Positions 20,831 through 32,194 are shown, numbered from the stretch's first letter. The stretch is DNA of 64,000 bases from Monodelphis domestica (GCF_027887165.1 NC_077228.1:183129309-183193308), one strand, 5' to 3'. Made by a program: numbers and translations. The notes: generated by a model from the sequence alone, not told the origin.

Positions 20831-21767
20831 TGAGAACTTTAAAATTACTCCACCCATATTTAGGCATACTTTAGGGGAAGATAAAGTTGTAAACTCCTTA
20901 CTGAACAATGAAAAGTCCCTAACTCATACTTATAGTGAAGCTAAAAAACCTTAAGCTAGGTCTATTTTTAGATCTAATACAAAAAAGGGTGCTAAGTACC
21001 TATAAAGGTCAAATTAATCACTAAAAGGTCAAGCAACTTACAAAGGACAAGCTTAGCAATGAGGTGTGAAGTTTTAGTCTACTCAGAGAAGGTGATAACA
21101 AAAGAAGATGGGAACTAAGAATGGACAGTCCTGGGGAAAACGTCTACTGTGATTGGTAGATGTGAAAATTTAGGGGAGGTGACATAAGAGAAATTTCTCT
21201 TTAAAAGGATCTGGCAGGGGGCAGCTGGGTAGCTCAGTGGATTGAGAGCTAGGCCTAGAGACGGGAGGTCCTAGGTTCAAATCTGGCCTCAGACACTTCC
21301 CAGCTGTGTGACCCTGGGCAAGTCACTTGACCCCCATTGCCTAGCCCTTACCACTCTTCTGCCTTGGAGCCAATACACAGTATTGACTCCAAGGCAATAC
21401 TTGGAGCCAATACACAGTATTGACTCCAAGACGGAAGGTAAGGATTTTATAAAAAAATAATAATCATAAATAAATAAAATAAAATAAAAGGCTCTCTCTG
21501 AATTTAGTTGGAGTTTTGCTTGGGACAAAATCTTGCGGTGAGTGGATAAAAGACTGACTAGTCTCTCTTAAGGCTTAGGCCTAGGCCAAATGGCCTTTTC
21601 CTACTATTTCCTCTTACTCTGTCTCTCTCCCTTCCCTTAATTCTTTCATTCGTATTAATTAAAATCTCCATAAAACCCAGCTGACTTGGATATTTCATAT
21701 TTGGGAATTTTTCCCATGGCAACGACTTATTTTTGATAAAAATCAAGACACTAAAATTATCTTTACA
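20831..21767 (+). mobile_element. Solo LTR (same family as 30453) with a SINE insertion
   Basis: Starts tgagaactttaaaattactc and ends ctaaaattatctttaca. Flanks GTAT and GTTT are an approximate 4-bp TSD. It shares gaatgggcagtcctgg-like, attggtagatgtgaaaattt and ccagctgacttgg blocks with the LTR at 30453. Confidence 0.85.
21217..21487 (+). mobile_element. MAR1-type CORE-SINE with an internal tandem duplication
   Basis: Inserted in the LTR. The 3' unit ttggagccaatacacagtat is present twice (near 21363 and 21400). The target aaaaggatct is approximately repeated as aaaaggctct after the tail. Confidence 0.92.
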
Positions 21768-22059
21768 GTTTTGGCAATTCACAGTCTTGAAAACCATATT
21801 TTTCGCTGTCACAGTACATAGAAGGAAAAACGGTGAGTAAGCCATTGCTATATTTTTCAGGGTGCTAAAAGTATCTGGTAATTGGTTCCAGGCATTCCTC
21901 CATTGCATGTGGGCCCAAGCCCTGTCCAGTCTTCCACCCTGCTCTGACCCTCCCCAGCCAGCTGGCCAGAGGTGGGGGAGGCTACAAGAGCAGCTGCCAT
22001 CACCTGCCAGCCAGCCTGCCTGCCTGCAGGCGCTCCTCCTCCCCATCCCCATGGGAGCC

Positions 22060-22419
22060 TGTAAAAAAATAGACTTGAATACAGGACTACAATCCTCATG
22101 AGCCTTTGCTCCACTTCCCCAGAATGCCTTGAAATCTCACCTGGGCCAAGATGGAGAAGGTATTTAAGCTGATTCAAAGGCTTTTGAAGGGGCTCTTGAC
22201 TCTTGGACTTCAGTTTTGGGGCAGGCCTGGCTTTTTTTCATAATGTAGGTGAGGTTGTGTCTAGGCTTCTCTATGGCCTGGACACGTGTCTCTTATCCTG
22301 TATTTTCTTTAATCCTTAATATTCAATAAACCTCTAAAAAAATATAATACTCCTTGCAGAGAGAAACTAATTTCTACCTGCCTCAGTCTCCCTGTCTCCC
22401 CTAAATTTTAATCTTTACA
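22060..22419 (+). repeat. 5' LTR of the 22060-25822 element
   Basis: 360 bp. TATA-like gtatttaagctg, AATAAA in ttcaataaacctc, end ctttaca. It differs from the 3' LTR by about a dozen bases plus a 10-bp segment (near acctgcctcag) absent from the 3' LTR. Confidence 0.92.
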
Positions 22420-25400
22420 GTTGTCGTAACTACTTCGGGAGAAAAAAACTCTCAATCTTCCTATTTAATCTTTAATATCTAGTACCTAGAAATTATTTTT
22501 TTTTGAGCCATATCTCTCTGGCCAAGGTTTTCTACCCTTGCAAAGCTGCTACAGGCTCCGGACCTGTTGCGTTTGCTGCCCACCCCACCTGGCTCGTCCA
22601 GTCGCTTCCTGCCTGCAGCCTGCAGCCCTGATGGTCCTCACCTGGTACCTGGTCCCGGCCTTGCCCACCCCCGCAGCCACTCCTGCTCCTGGCCTCTCAC
22701 CGGCCCGATGCCTGCCTATTTCTGTGCCCCAGACCCACGAGCACAACCCCAGTTGGCTCATCACCCAGATCCTTGGAGCAAATCGCTCAGGACTCATTGC
22801 GACCAGCTGGTAACAGTAACAGTATTGGCCACGTGGGCGGAGGGGAGAGACGAGAGGGAAAGGAGACCAGGTAATTTTCTCTTAAGCTAAGCCTCCGAGC
22901 AAACGGGGGTGTATTGGCTCCACATGGGTGGACTGGGGCAGGAGGAGGGATCATATCAGGGGAGAGGGGAAAGAGAGAAAAGGGAGAGGAGAAGAAACAG
23001 ATTTTTCAAACAGAAACTTAAAAAGAAATGGGCTGTTTAAAAGGATTTTTGACTGTTCTGGCAATTTCATTGATTTTACCTGCCTGTCAGGGAGCAGACT
23101 CAGCCCAAAGATTCAACTTTAACTTTGGGGAGGAAAATGGGTGGCTCAGTGACCTGATAGCCAGACATAAAGACAATTCAGTCCTTGGTTAAAATCTGGC
23201 CTCAGATACTTCCCAGCTATGGGGCCCTGGACGGGTCCCTTGAAACCCATTGCCTAGCCCTTACTACTCTGCCTTCGGACAATAGACATTTAAATGGATA
23301 AGAACACCCAAGGAACTTTAAAGACTAAAGGCTATATTCTAAGGCATTTCAGACTCCAATGGTTTATAAAAAATCTCTGTATTCTATTGCATTTTTTTGT
23401 TATGGTTTAACTTTGTGATTTTAAGTTCATATATTACTGGATTCAATATTATTCTGCTTAAACTGAAGGTTGATTGAATTTATTTTGAATGTACTGAGTT
23501 TTGAAATTCTGTTGTTTTTCCCCTATAACTGTGTTGAACAAATATTATTGTGAATAAGCCCATATATGAAAAAACAGCTTTTTTTCTATTTTGCTGAGGA
23601 TAGATGGACTTCAGAACTGGTTATAATAGTATTAACAACCTTTGGAATTTTAATGTGCTAAATACCTCAAATGATTTGATTTTAAGGGTTTTTTAAATAT
23701 GATTTTTGGAATTTTTTTTAATAATCTGGTTATTTTTGCCTTCCCCTACCACGAGGTAACTTGGCCCATTAGCTGAAGTGAAATACATTTTATAAACCCC
23801 AACCTTCCCACATGTGAATGGAAGTTGGGCAGTTAATTTCAGGGCATTTGTACCCCTAAAAAGCCTCCAAGAAAAAGGAGCACCCCTTTATTTATGCTCT
23901 TCAGCTCACTATTTTACTTCTACCAGAATGATATATAGATTTCTTGATTATGTTCTAAACCCTAGATGAGTTTTATTTTGTTTAAAAATATGTTATACAC
24001 CAAGGTTGAAAGATTGCTACGTTTGTAAAAACTTGTGACAAATGTCCATCAATTTATAGGTTTTAAAATGTCATACAGCAACTTATGTGAAATATGATAG
24101 TGTTTGTTTGCTATTGTAATTAATTGGGCTATTGAGAATTTTGGGGATATTGATAACTCCATATTTGTTAACCTTGTTCAATTCATTTGCCTTCTACTCA
24201 CAGTGATCATGGCCAGATATTAAGAGGAAATGGATCTCATTTTTGGTGAGAAAGCCTTGCATTTTATATTTTCTTAGCTGACACAGAGTGTCAATGATTA
24301 TAAGCTATATTTTTTAATTTTTAAATCTCTTTTATTATTATATTTTTCTTGCATGTGCAATATACTTTTTCAGTTTTTTTTATTTTTTTCTCTCCTTTTT
24401 ATATTTAAAGCACATGTCACCAGCATTAAGGTTTTGATTTTTCAGGACTACAAGTTTGAAATACATTTGTCAATGCACACCCAAAAAGCTAGAAGACTAT
24501 AAAAACGATGCCACTAATTATTTAAATAAATTATGGGACTTTGCTTAATGATTCTGTCTGATTCCAGGACAAGATATACACACAAGAGCCATTTCACAGA
24601 GCCAAAGAAAAGTCAATACAGGATGGATTGATGCACTTCTAGACCAATACAAAGGTCTTGAACCTAGTGTGAAGACTCGAGGTTACTGTGTTTAACATGT
24701 TAAGACATAGGCTTTCCTTGTGTCCACACTCACTCTGAAGATACTCACAGACAGTATTCCTGAAACCTTGGCTCCTATAATCTTGTCCCCTTTTCTGCCT
24801 TTCATAGTGTGGTAACTTTCTGTAGTCCTGGCTACTGACTGGGTAAATGCCTCATTGCTTAGATCATTTTGATTGGGCCCTGATTCAAGGACCTGTTATA
24901 CATTTATTTTTCTTTTACTTGGAATTTTTACACATAAGACTCTGATAGTCTATATTTTTATCCAGAGATTTTTCTTTTCTTTTTTATTTTTCTGATGTCT
25001 TTTTAATATCTCTTGCCAATTGATTCATATACCTCATACCTCAGCCATGCATCCCTAAGTGATCCCGGTTTTTTTAATCACCCTCTTAACGGGGGGAATG
25101 TAAAAAAATATCATTTAAATTGCAATGTTTAAATTCCTTTTTGAGAAGAATTTTAGGTAAAGAAGATGCTATTTCCCTGAATCCAGAAACTGAACTATTG
25201 GAGAAGCCACCATGAAGAAGCCTCCAGACCACAAGTTGCACAAAATTGAACTTTGGGTGTGGTTGATTGAACATTTATTTGTATCTGTACTTTCATGCCA
25301 AAGGGGACTGCCCCCTAACTGGCTTTTTGTCAATGCGTTCGGCAATTATTGGTTTTATTCTTTTTTCTTCTCTCTCTCTTATCCTCAAATTATTGTAATC

Positions 25401-25472
25401 TTTAAATTGATTATGTTTTCATGATCCTTTGGAAAAAAAATTAATTTTTTTTCAAACGATCAAACGGTGGAA
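22420..25472 (+). other. Internal region of the LTR element, no gene recognised
   Basis: Short open frames (for example at 22567-22890 and 22538-22813) overlap a GC-rich stretch and have no retroviral motif: no zinc knuckle, no protease DTG in context and no YxDD were seen. Confidence 0.6.
23126..23315 (+). mobile_element. MAR1-type CORE-SINE, diverged
   Basis: aaaatgggtggctcagtgac, aatctggcctcagatacttc, cccattgcctagcccttact. Lies inside the retrovirus-like element. Confidence 0.8.
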
Positions 25473-25822
25473 TGTAAAAAAATAGACTCGAATACAGGAC
25501 TACAATCCCCACAAGCCTTTGCTCCACTTCCCCAGAATGCCTTGTAATCTCACCTGGACCGAGATCGAGAAGGTATTTAAGCTGATTCAAAGGCTTTTGA
25601 AGGGGCTCTTGACTCTTGGACTTCGGTTTTGGGGCAGGCCTGGCTTTTTTTCATAATGTAGGTGAGGTTGTGTCTAGGCCTCTCTATGGCCTGGACACGT
25701 GTCTCTTATCCTGTATTTTCTTTAATCCTTAATCTTCAATAAACCTCTAAAAAAATATAATACTCCTTGCAGAGAGAAACTAATTTCGGTCTCCCCGTCT
25801 CCCCTAAATTTTAATCTTTACA
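25473..25822 (+). repeat. 3' LTR of the 22060-25822 element
   Basis: 350 bp, preceded by caaacggtggaa (weak polypurine tract). Same TATA-like and AATAAA positions as the 5' LTR. Confidence 0.92.
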
Positions 25823-27329
25823 AGCCCCACTTAGCCCCCACCCCACAGCCAGTGTGTGGATCAACCTCTCTCCTACCCCAAGGCAAGGGCATGGCCACAG
25901 TCACAGCTGAGGTTCCAGGGCAGCTTCCAGGTCCCCAGGCACTCTAAGCCCGCATGTGGCCGAGTGTCATTAAAAATGACTATAGGTGTCAGCGCTGACA
26001 GACGTGACATAGGTTCGTCATCACGGGTATAGAGCAACATTTCACACCAAATACCAAGATAAGGTAAAAATGGGTACATGATTTATACATAAAGGGAGAT
26101 TAGGGGAGCATGGAATATCTTATCTGTCATATTTATGATAAAGGAAGAATTTATGACAAAACAAGAGATAGCATTACAGGAAATAAAATGGATAATTTTA
26201 TTTCTTCTATAGAGTCAAAAAGGGTTTGCACAAACAAAACCATTGTATCAAAGGTTAGAAAGAATGCAGAAAACTGGGAGTGAGGGATCTTATAGCAAGT
26301 TTCTCTCCTTTCTCAAGTACATAGAGAATTGAGTCAAATCTATAAGAATACAAGTCATTCACCAACTGACAAATGGGTCAAAGAATATAAACAGGCAGTT
26401 TTTAAAAGTCAAATATTTTTTATAGTCATATGAAAAAAATCCTCTAAATCATTATTGATTAGAGAAATGCAAATTAAAACAGTTCTAAGGTACCACCTCA
26501 TACTCATCAGATTGGTTAAATCAGAAAAGGAAAATAACAAATGTTTTAGAGGAGGTAGAAAAATTGGAATACTACTGTACTGTTGGAGTTGTAAACTGAT
26601 CTAATCATTCTGGAGAACAATTTGGAATTGCGCTCAAAGGGCTATAAACTGTTTATCCCTTTGAGCCAGCAAAATCACTGCTAGGACTTTATCCTGAAGA
26701 GAAAAAGGAAAAGGTTCACAAATATTTATAACAATTCTTTTTTTGTGGTGACAAAAATTGGAAATGGAGGGGATATTCATCATTTGGGGAATGGCTCAAC
26801 AAGTTTGCTGAGAAATAATAAGCTGGATGCTTTCAGAAAAACCTGGAAAGGCTTACATGAACCAATGCAAAGGGAAGTGAGTAGAACAAGAGGATATTAT
26901 ACCCTGTAACAACAATACTATACAATGAATGACTTAGCTTTTCTCAGAAATATAATGATCTAAGACCATTCCAGAGGACTTAAGGATTAAAAAATGCTCT
27001 TCACATCCAGAGAAAACTCTGACAGAGTCTGAATGCAGATAGAAGAATGCTTTTTTAAATTTATTTTTGTTATTCTTTTTTCATGTTTTCTTTCAGAACA
27101 TGGCTAATGTGGAAATAGGTTTTATATGACTGCACATGTATAGTCCATATCAAACTACTTGCCTCCTCAGGAAGGGGGAATGGAAGGGAGGGAAAGAGTT
27201 TGGAACTCAAAATTTGAGAAAACAAATGTTAAAAATTGTTTTTATATGCATTGGAAAAATAAAAGTTTTAAAAAATAAATAGAAATTTTAAAAAAGAATA
27301 GTGAGAAAAGCAGTTTAACTAGACTGTAG

Positions 27330-27950
27330 TATGTCTAATGATGCTAGATAGATCGGGGGCAGAATATGATGACCTTTAAAAGATAAATGAGTTTATATTT
27401 TATTCTAGAAGAAATAGTAAACCATGAGAATTTATTGAGTAGGGGAGTGACATTGTTGGAGCTACTCTTTTTTTTCTAACCCTTCCCTTCCCTCATAGAA
27501 TCAATACTTTATATTGGTTCTAAGACAGAAGAGGAGTAAAGGCTTAGCAACGGGGGTTAAGTGACTTGCCCAGGGTCACACAGCTAGGAAATGTCTGAGG
27601 CAAGATTTGAACCCAGCATCTCCTGTCTCTAGGTCTGGCTCTCCAGTGAGCCACACTACCCAGCTGCCCCCAGTTAGAACTACTCTTAAAGAAAGTTTCT
27701 TTTGCAGCTGAGTGAAAGATTGGAATGGGGGGAGAGACTGGAGGCAGTGAGGGCAATTAGAAGACTATGGAAATAGTCCAAAGGAGAGGAGATGAAAGCC
27801 TGAACTAAGGCAGTGGCTTTGTGAGTGTGGAGAAGGGGTCAAGTGCAAGAGATGCTGTTGAAGTAGACAGCAAGACTTAGCAACTGATCAGATCAAGGGA
27901 GTGAGGGAGAGTGAGGAGTCGAGGACACAGTGGTCCCTCCCTTACCCGTG
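27330..27950 (+). mobile_element. Ancient interspersed repeat (class not assigned), split by a SINE
   Basis: gagtaggggagtgacattg before the SINE and cagctgagtgaaagattgga, gactatggaaatagtccaaa after it belong to one old mammalian repeat. A related piece is at 31745-32010. Confidence 0.5.
27468..27673 (-). mobile_element. MAR1-type CORE-SINE
   Basis: ctaacccttcccttccctca ... ctacccagctgccccc. Confidence 0.9.
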
Positions 27951-27959
27951 CTTTTGATT

Positions 27960-28600
27960 TCCAGGGTTCCAGTTAGCTGAAGTCAACCCCCAATTCCGGG
28001 GGACTCAGGAGGGAGGCAGAAGGGGGGTGCTGCCAGCTGAGGAAGCTGGCATGAGGTTCAAGGACACGAGGGACAAATAGGCATGGATTGTGTACAGAGG
28101 GAAGACACACACGAAGACCATTTGCAAGGTGGGTGAGAGTGGGGCAAAGATCCCCTCTCTGCACCCTAGGTCCACCCCAGTTGGCCTGTCATTTCTTCTG
28201 CTTTCCTTTGGAGGGGTCTTTTGTCAGTGATTTTTTTGGAGGGATGCTGTGGAGCACCAAGCAGAGAGACAGGAAGGGGGAAGAGAGAACATGTGAAGAG
28301 TTAAAGTGAGAAAGAACTCTGTGCAGGGTTCACCACTTCTCCACAGTTTGAGCCATCCAATAGGTAGCCCTCCTGTAGTGCTGTTACAAACCTGAGAGAT
28401 TATCTCATGTCATTATGCTGAATTTAGTGTTTCTCTTTTATTCTACAGTATTCAAGTAGCATGATACCTGCTGGAGTTGAGATCAGTATCTTCTGTAACT
28501 CGACAAAGATCCCAACTGGGCCATGCGACTACACTAGTTTAGTCCCTGTTCTCTTGATTTCAAAGTAACCTGAGAAGACCTGAGTTCAAATTCTGATTTA
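27960..28600. other. No gene recognised
   Basis: Moderately GC-rich. Small frames on both strands (27973-28164, 28088-28309) have no motif. No repeat named. Confidence 0.5.
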
Positions 28601-28626
28601 GACATTTATTAATAAAGGAGAAGTCA

Positions 28627-28831
28627 AGGGGCAGCTGGGTAGCTCAGTGGATGGAGAGCCAGGCCTAAAGATGAGAGGTCCTGGGTTCATATCTGGCCTC
28701 AGACACTTCCCAGCTGTGTGACCCTGGGCAAGTCACTTCACCCCCATTGCCTAGCCCTGACCACTCTTCTGCCTTGGAACCAAAACTTAGTATTAGTTCT
28801 AAGACAGAAGGTAAGGGTTTAAAAAATAAAT
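28627..28831 (+). mobile_element. MAR1-type CORE-SINE with perfect TSD
   Basis: aataaaggagaagtca occurs directly before and directly after the element. Confidence 0.94.
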
Positions 28832-29102
28832 AAAAATAAAGGAGAAGTCACTTAACCTTTACACTCCATTTTCCTCACTTGTAAAACGAGGGGGCTGGAC
28901 CAAGACAGGCTCTTAAGGTCCCTTTCAAGTTCAAAATCTCTGATGGTATAAACTCAGCAACAGAAGCTGCCCTGTGTTCAGTTTCACCTGATTTCATGTT
29001 TTCATGAAAGTGAGAATTTTGGTTTTTCAAACACAGCTTACCTCCTTTCTTCCCCTGAACAGGATAAAAGGGAGTTGGGTTATAGATTGAATATTGTACA
29101 GG

Positions 29103-29432
29103 GCCAGGAGTCAAGGAGACTCTTCTTCCTGAGCTCAAATCTAGACACTTATTAGCTGTATGACCCTGAGTAAGTCACTTAACCTCATTTGCCTCCGTTT
29201 CCCCATCTATAAAATGAGCCGGAGAAGGAAATGGAAAATGATTCCAGTAAATCCTCCAAAACCCAGTGGAATTGTGCATTGGCTATTGGAAGGGGGGAGG
29301 GGAAGAACATGAATCATGTAACCATGGAAAAATACTAATTAATTGAATAAAGATTTTCAATTAAAAAAAAGAAATCTCCCAAATAGGGTAATGAAAAGTT
29401 GGACACAATTGAGAACTACTGAACAACAATTA
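29103..29432 (+). mobile_element. CORE-SINE split by an L1 3' end
   Basis: SINE parts 29103-29268 (ctgtatgaccctgagtaagt, aaatgagccggagaaggaaa) and 29371-29432 (gttggacacaattgagaac, ctgaacaacaa). Confidence 0.8.
29269..29370 (+). mobile_element. L1-type 3' end inserted in a SINE
   Basis: cagtggaattgtgcattggc ... atgtaaccatggaaaaatac plus an A-rich tail. The target is approximately repeated: aaatcctccaaa before, aaatctcccaaa after. Confidence 0.82.
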
Positions 29433-29747
29433 TAGATAAATCAGTTTAAAAAATACCGACTAGCCTTAAAGAGCTTTCTCATGACCATCAATTTATTACT
29501 TTTTTTTTTCCAGCATGGGATTTAACAAGTCAATTACAGTCAAGTCAAACAATTATTAAGCACATGCTAGGTACTAAAGAAGATAAAGATCCAGACCCAG
29601 GGGTCCACAAGGAATTTCTCTCCAATAGCCTAGAGCTTCAAGAACAGGGGTTCCTAAACTAGAATCTATTAACTTAACTTGAGTGTTTTTTGATAATTAT
29701 TTCATCGAAGAAGAGAATAAACATTTCTATAGTATCTACAATTGTCA

Positions 29748-29975
29748 GGGCAGCTCAGTGGTGCAATGGATAGAGTCCTGGGTCTGGAGTTAGAAAGACT
29801 TGAGTTCAAATGCAGCTGCAGACACATAGTACTTATGTGACTCTGGACAAGTCACTTAACCCAGTTTCCTCATCTATAAAAATGAGCTGGAGAAGGAAAT
29901 GATAAACCACTCTTGTATCTTAGCCAAGAAAACCCCAAATGACATTACAAAGAGTCAGAAATGAATGAACGACTA
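29748..29975 (+). mobile_element. CORE-SINE (gagtcag tail family)
   Basis: cagctcagtggtgcaatgga, gacaagtcacttaacccagt, aagaaaaccccaaatgacat, ending agagtcagaaatgaatgaac. Confidence 0.85.
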
Positions 29976-30068
29976 CTATGTGCCAGACATGGTGGTGACC
30001 ACTTTTATTATCTTGTCTGATTCTTCAAGAAAATACTGTAAGGGAGTGGCTATTATTATCCCCATTAA

Positions 30069-30283
30069 AATTTTTTTTTAAACCCTTACCTTCCATCTTG
30101 GAATCAATACTGTGTATTGGTTCCAAGGCAGATGAGTGCTAAGGGCTAGGCTAGGCAATGGGGGTTAAGTGACTTGCCCAGGGTCACACAGCTGGGAAGT
30201 GTCTGAGGTCAGATATGAACCCAGGACCTTCCGTCTATAGGTCTGACTCTCAATCCACTGAACTACCCAACTACCCTATTATC
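30069..30283 (-). mobile_element. MAR1-type CORE-SINE with TSD
   Basis: attatccccatt lies on both sides (near 30054 and 30278-30290). Confidence 0.9.
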
Positions 30284-30406
30284 CCCATTTTACATTTTAC
30301 AGAGGTTGGATTTAAATAGAAAGCTTCCTCACTCCAAGCCCTGTGCTCTATCCACTTCACTGAATCCTGAGAATTTCATCTTATGCATTTAAAAACACTA
30401 TTCTAG

Positions 30407-31372
30407 GGGGCAGCTGGGTAGCTCAGTAGATTGAGAGTCAGACCTAGAGATATGTGAAATTTAGATTACTCCACCCTACTTAGATCTTACTTTATGGAGA
30501 AGATGAAATTGTAATCTCCTGATTGAACAATGAAGGTACTTAGTTCTTACTTTATAGTGAAGCTAGAACTTTAAGCCAAGTCTATTTTTAGATCTTAATA
30601 CAAAAGGGTGTTAAGTAACACTAAAGGTTAAATTAATCACAAAAAGGTTAAGTAATTAACAAAAGGTGAACTTAACAAAGAAGTGTTAAGTAACTCAAAA
30701 GATACAATCTAATCAAAGAAGATGAGAACTAAAGAATGGGCAGTCCTGGAGACAAAGCCTCTGATGTGATTGGTAGACATGAAAATTTAGGAGGGGACAC
30801 AAGAGTAAAAGGTCTATATATTTGGCTCACTTCCTCTCTCCAGTACCTTTGGCGGTGGAGAGGTGGCTGGTGGAAGCATGCGGGGCCTTTCATCTTGGCG
30901 TGGCTACAGCTATTGTCCAGTTCAGTAGTGAGTTTCTAGCTGAGTTTTTCCCTCCTTTACTTTCAAAACTTTATCCTCTTAGAAGCCTCTAATCTCCTTC
31001 AGAGACCTAGTGATGATCTTGAACTCCCCTGGCACAGGCCAAGCAGGAGAAATCCTATATCTTCTTCCCTCTTTCTCCTTAAATTCTTCCCTTTATATTA
31101 ATTAAAATTACCATAAATTTCCAGACTGACTTGGGTATTTTATTTGGGATTTTTTTCCCTGTTGACCAATTAATTTATATTTTAAGTCACAACCCTAAAA
31201 TTATCTTTACAGACGGGAGGTCCTAGGTTCAAATATGACCTCAGACATTTCCCAGCTGTGTGACCCTGGGCAAGTCACTTCACCCCCATTGCCTAGCCCT
31301 TACCACTCTTCTGCCTTGGAACCAATACACAGTATTGATTCTAAGATGAAAGGTGAGGGTTTAAAAAACAAA
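30407..31372 (+). mobile_element. MAR1-type CORE-SINE split by a solo LTR
   Basis: SINE parts 30407-30452 (gggggcagctgggtagctca) and 31212-31372 (gacgggaggtcctaggttca onwards) are continuous once the LTR is removed. Confidence 0.93.
30453..31211 (+). mobile_element. Solo LTR, 759 bp, inside a SINE
   Basis: TGTGAAATTTAG ... ATCTTTACA. The 4 bp before it are GATA and after it GACG, which fits a GACG duplication decayed at its CpG. TATA-like gtctatatatttgg near 30811. Reference copy for the shorter relatives at 14088 and 20831. Confidence 0.92.
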
Positions 31373-31504
31373 CAAAAACAAAACAAAAAACAACCACTAT
31401 TCTATTAAAAAAAAGAGCCTCTCAGTTTAGCCATACAAAGTGGTCCATGACACAAAAAGTTAAGAATGCCCTTTCTGGAAATTTCTCTAACCCCCCTCTG
31501 TAGG

Positions 31505-31715
31505 AGTTACTATCATATCTTGGAAAGAGTGCTGGCTTTGAAACCAGAGGACCCCTGTTCAAATCCCACCTTTGAGACATTTACTAGCTCTAGGTCATTA
31601 GCAAACCATGTAACCTCCACGAATCTGTTTCCTCATCAGTAAAATGAAAAGACTTGATCCGACGGCCTCTCTAGATCCTTTCTACCTCTAAGTCTATGGT
31701 CCTATGAATATATGT
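31505..31715 (+). mobile_element. MIR-family CORE-SINE
   Basis: tggaaagagtgctggctttg, ttcaaatcccacctttgaga, tgtttcctcatcagtaaaat. Confidence 0.75.
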
Positions 31716-31717
31716 CT

Positions 31718-32010
31718 CCTGGAGGTCAGGGACCATTTTACTTTTCAAGCTTAGCCAGACTTTGGTGATGTAGGAAGGGCCTGAGATTGAGGAGACGAGG
31801 CAGGAAGCTTTTTCAATAGTCTAGAGGGGAAGCAGGGAGGTAGCCATGTGCATGGAGACAAGTGGAGAAGGACAGATGTGAGAGACTCCCTAGAGGTAGA
31901 AAAAACAAGATTTGGCCACTGAATGGATCTTGGGGGTGAATGAGTACGTGGTCAAGGAGAACACAGATTATGAACCAGGAGACTGGATGGTGGGGGTCTC
32001 AACAGAAACG
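31718..32010 (+). mobile_element. L2 3' fragment followed by the ancient repeat seen at 27330
   Basis: ggaggtcagggaccatttta (L2-like), then caatagtctagaggggaagc and gatttggccactgaatgga. Confidence 0.45.
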
Positions 32011-32194
32011 GACAGAGGTTTGCAGAGAAAGACAATGACGTAGACATGTCGATCCACATTTCTGCAGTCCCAGCTAGGAATGGCAAGCCTGCCCTGTTGC
32101 TATCATATCACTCTGAACTCTGAAATAAAACCTCAGACTTATATCTGCCAGGGAGCCTGAAAATAGGCTAGTGTGAAAGAAAAGACCAAGGTTG

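Larger units (their letters stand above)
22060..25822 (+). mobile_element. LTR-flanked endogenous retrovirus-like element, non-autonomous, TSD AGCC
   Basis: Two LTRs in the same orientation are separated by about 3.05 kb. Flanking AGCC is identical at 22056-22059 and 25823-25826 (4 bp, as in class I elements). The LTRs begin TGTAAAAAAATAGACT and end TTTAATCTTTACA. The internal part has no recognisable gag, pol or env frame. It starts GC-rich (22540-23000), contains a MAR1-type SINE (23126-23315) and then becomes AT-rich. No primer-binding site starting TGG was seen directly after the 5' LTR. Confidence 0.88.
20260..26026 (-). mobile_element. hAT DNA transposon carrying nested LTR elements
   Basis: The left terminus is cagtgatgggcaatcttt. 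The right terminus, reversed, is ccgtgatgacgaaccta. The 8-bp TSD is gtatacag (20252-20259) and gtatagag (26027-26034), one mismatch. hAT sequence proper is 20260-20830, 21768-22059 and 25823-26026, about 1.07 kb. The rest is inserted LTR material. The minus strand keeps a transposase C-terminus. Confidence 0.85.
20160..27296 (+). mobile_element. L1-type LINE 3' portion, split by a 5.77-kb nested insertion
   Basis: L1 sequence covers 20160-20259 (agataagaactcactatctg) and resumes at 26027 with taccaagataaggtaaaaat. It continues through ORF2 C-terminal and 3' UTR blocks (gagaaatgcaaattaaaaca, ggtaccacctcatactcatc) to the tail at 27296. The two halves are contiguous in L1 order once the hAT insertion is removed. 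ORF2 is decayed. Confidence 0.88.

Noticed and set aside
21217..21290. tRNA-like sequence with A and B boxes
   Set aside because: It is the Pol III promoter head of the MAR1-type SINE, repeated over thirty times in the window, and not a tRNA gene.
21558..22177. 164- and 106-codon frames in the GC-rich stretch
   Set aside because: They cross an LTR end, hAT sequence and another LTR start, with no domain or codon-level signal.
22538..22890. Pro/Ala-rich overlapping frames inside the LTR element
   Set aside because: Frames on both strands stay open because of GC-rich composition. No retroviral protein motif is present.
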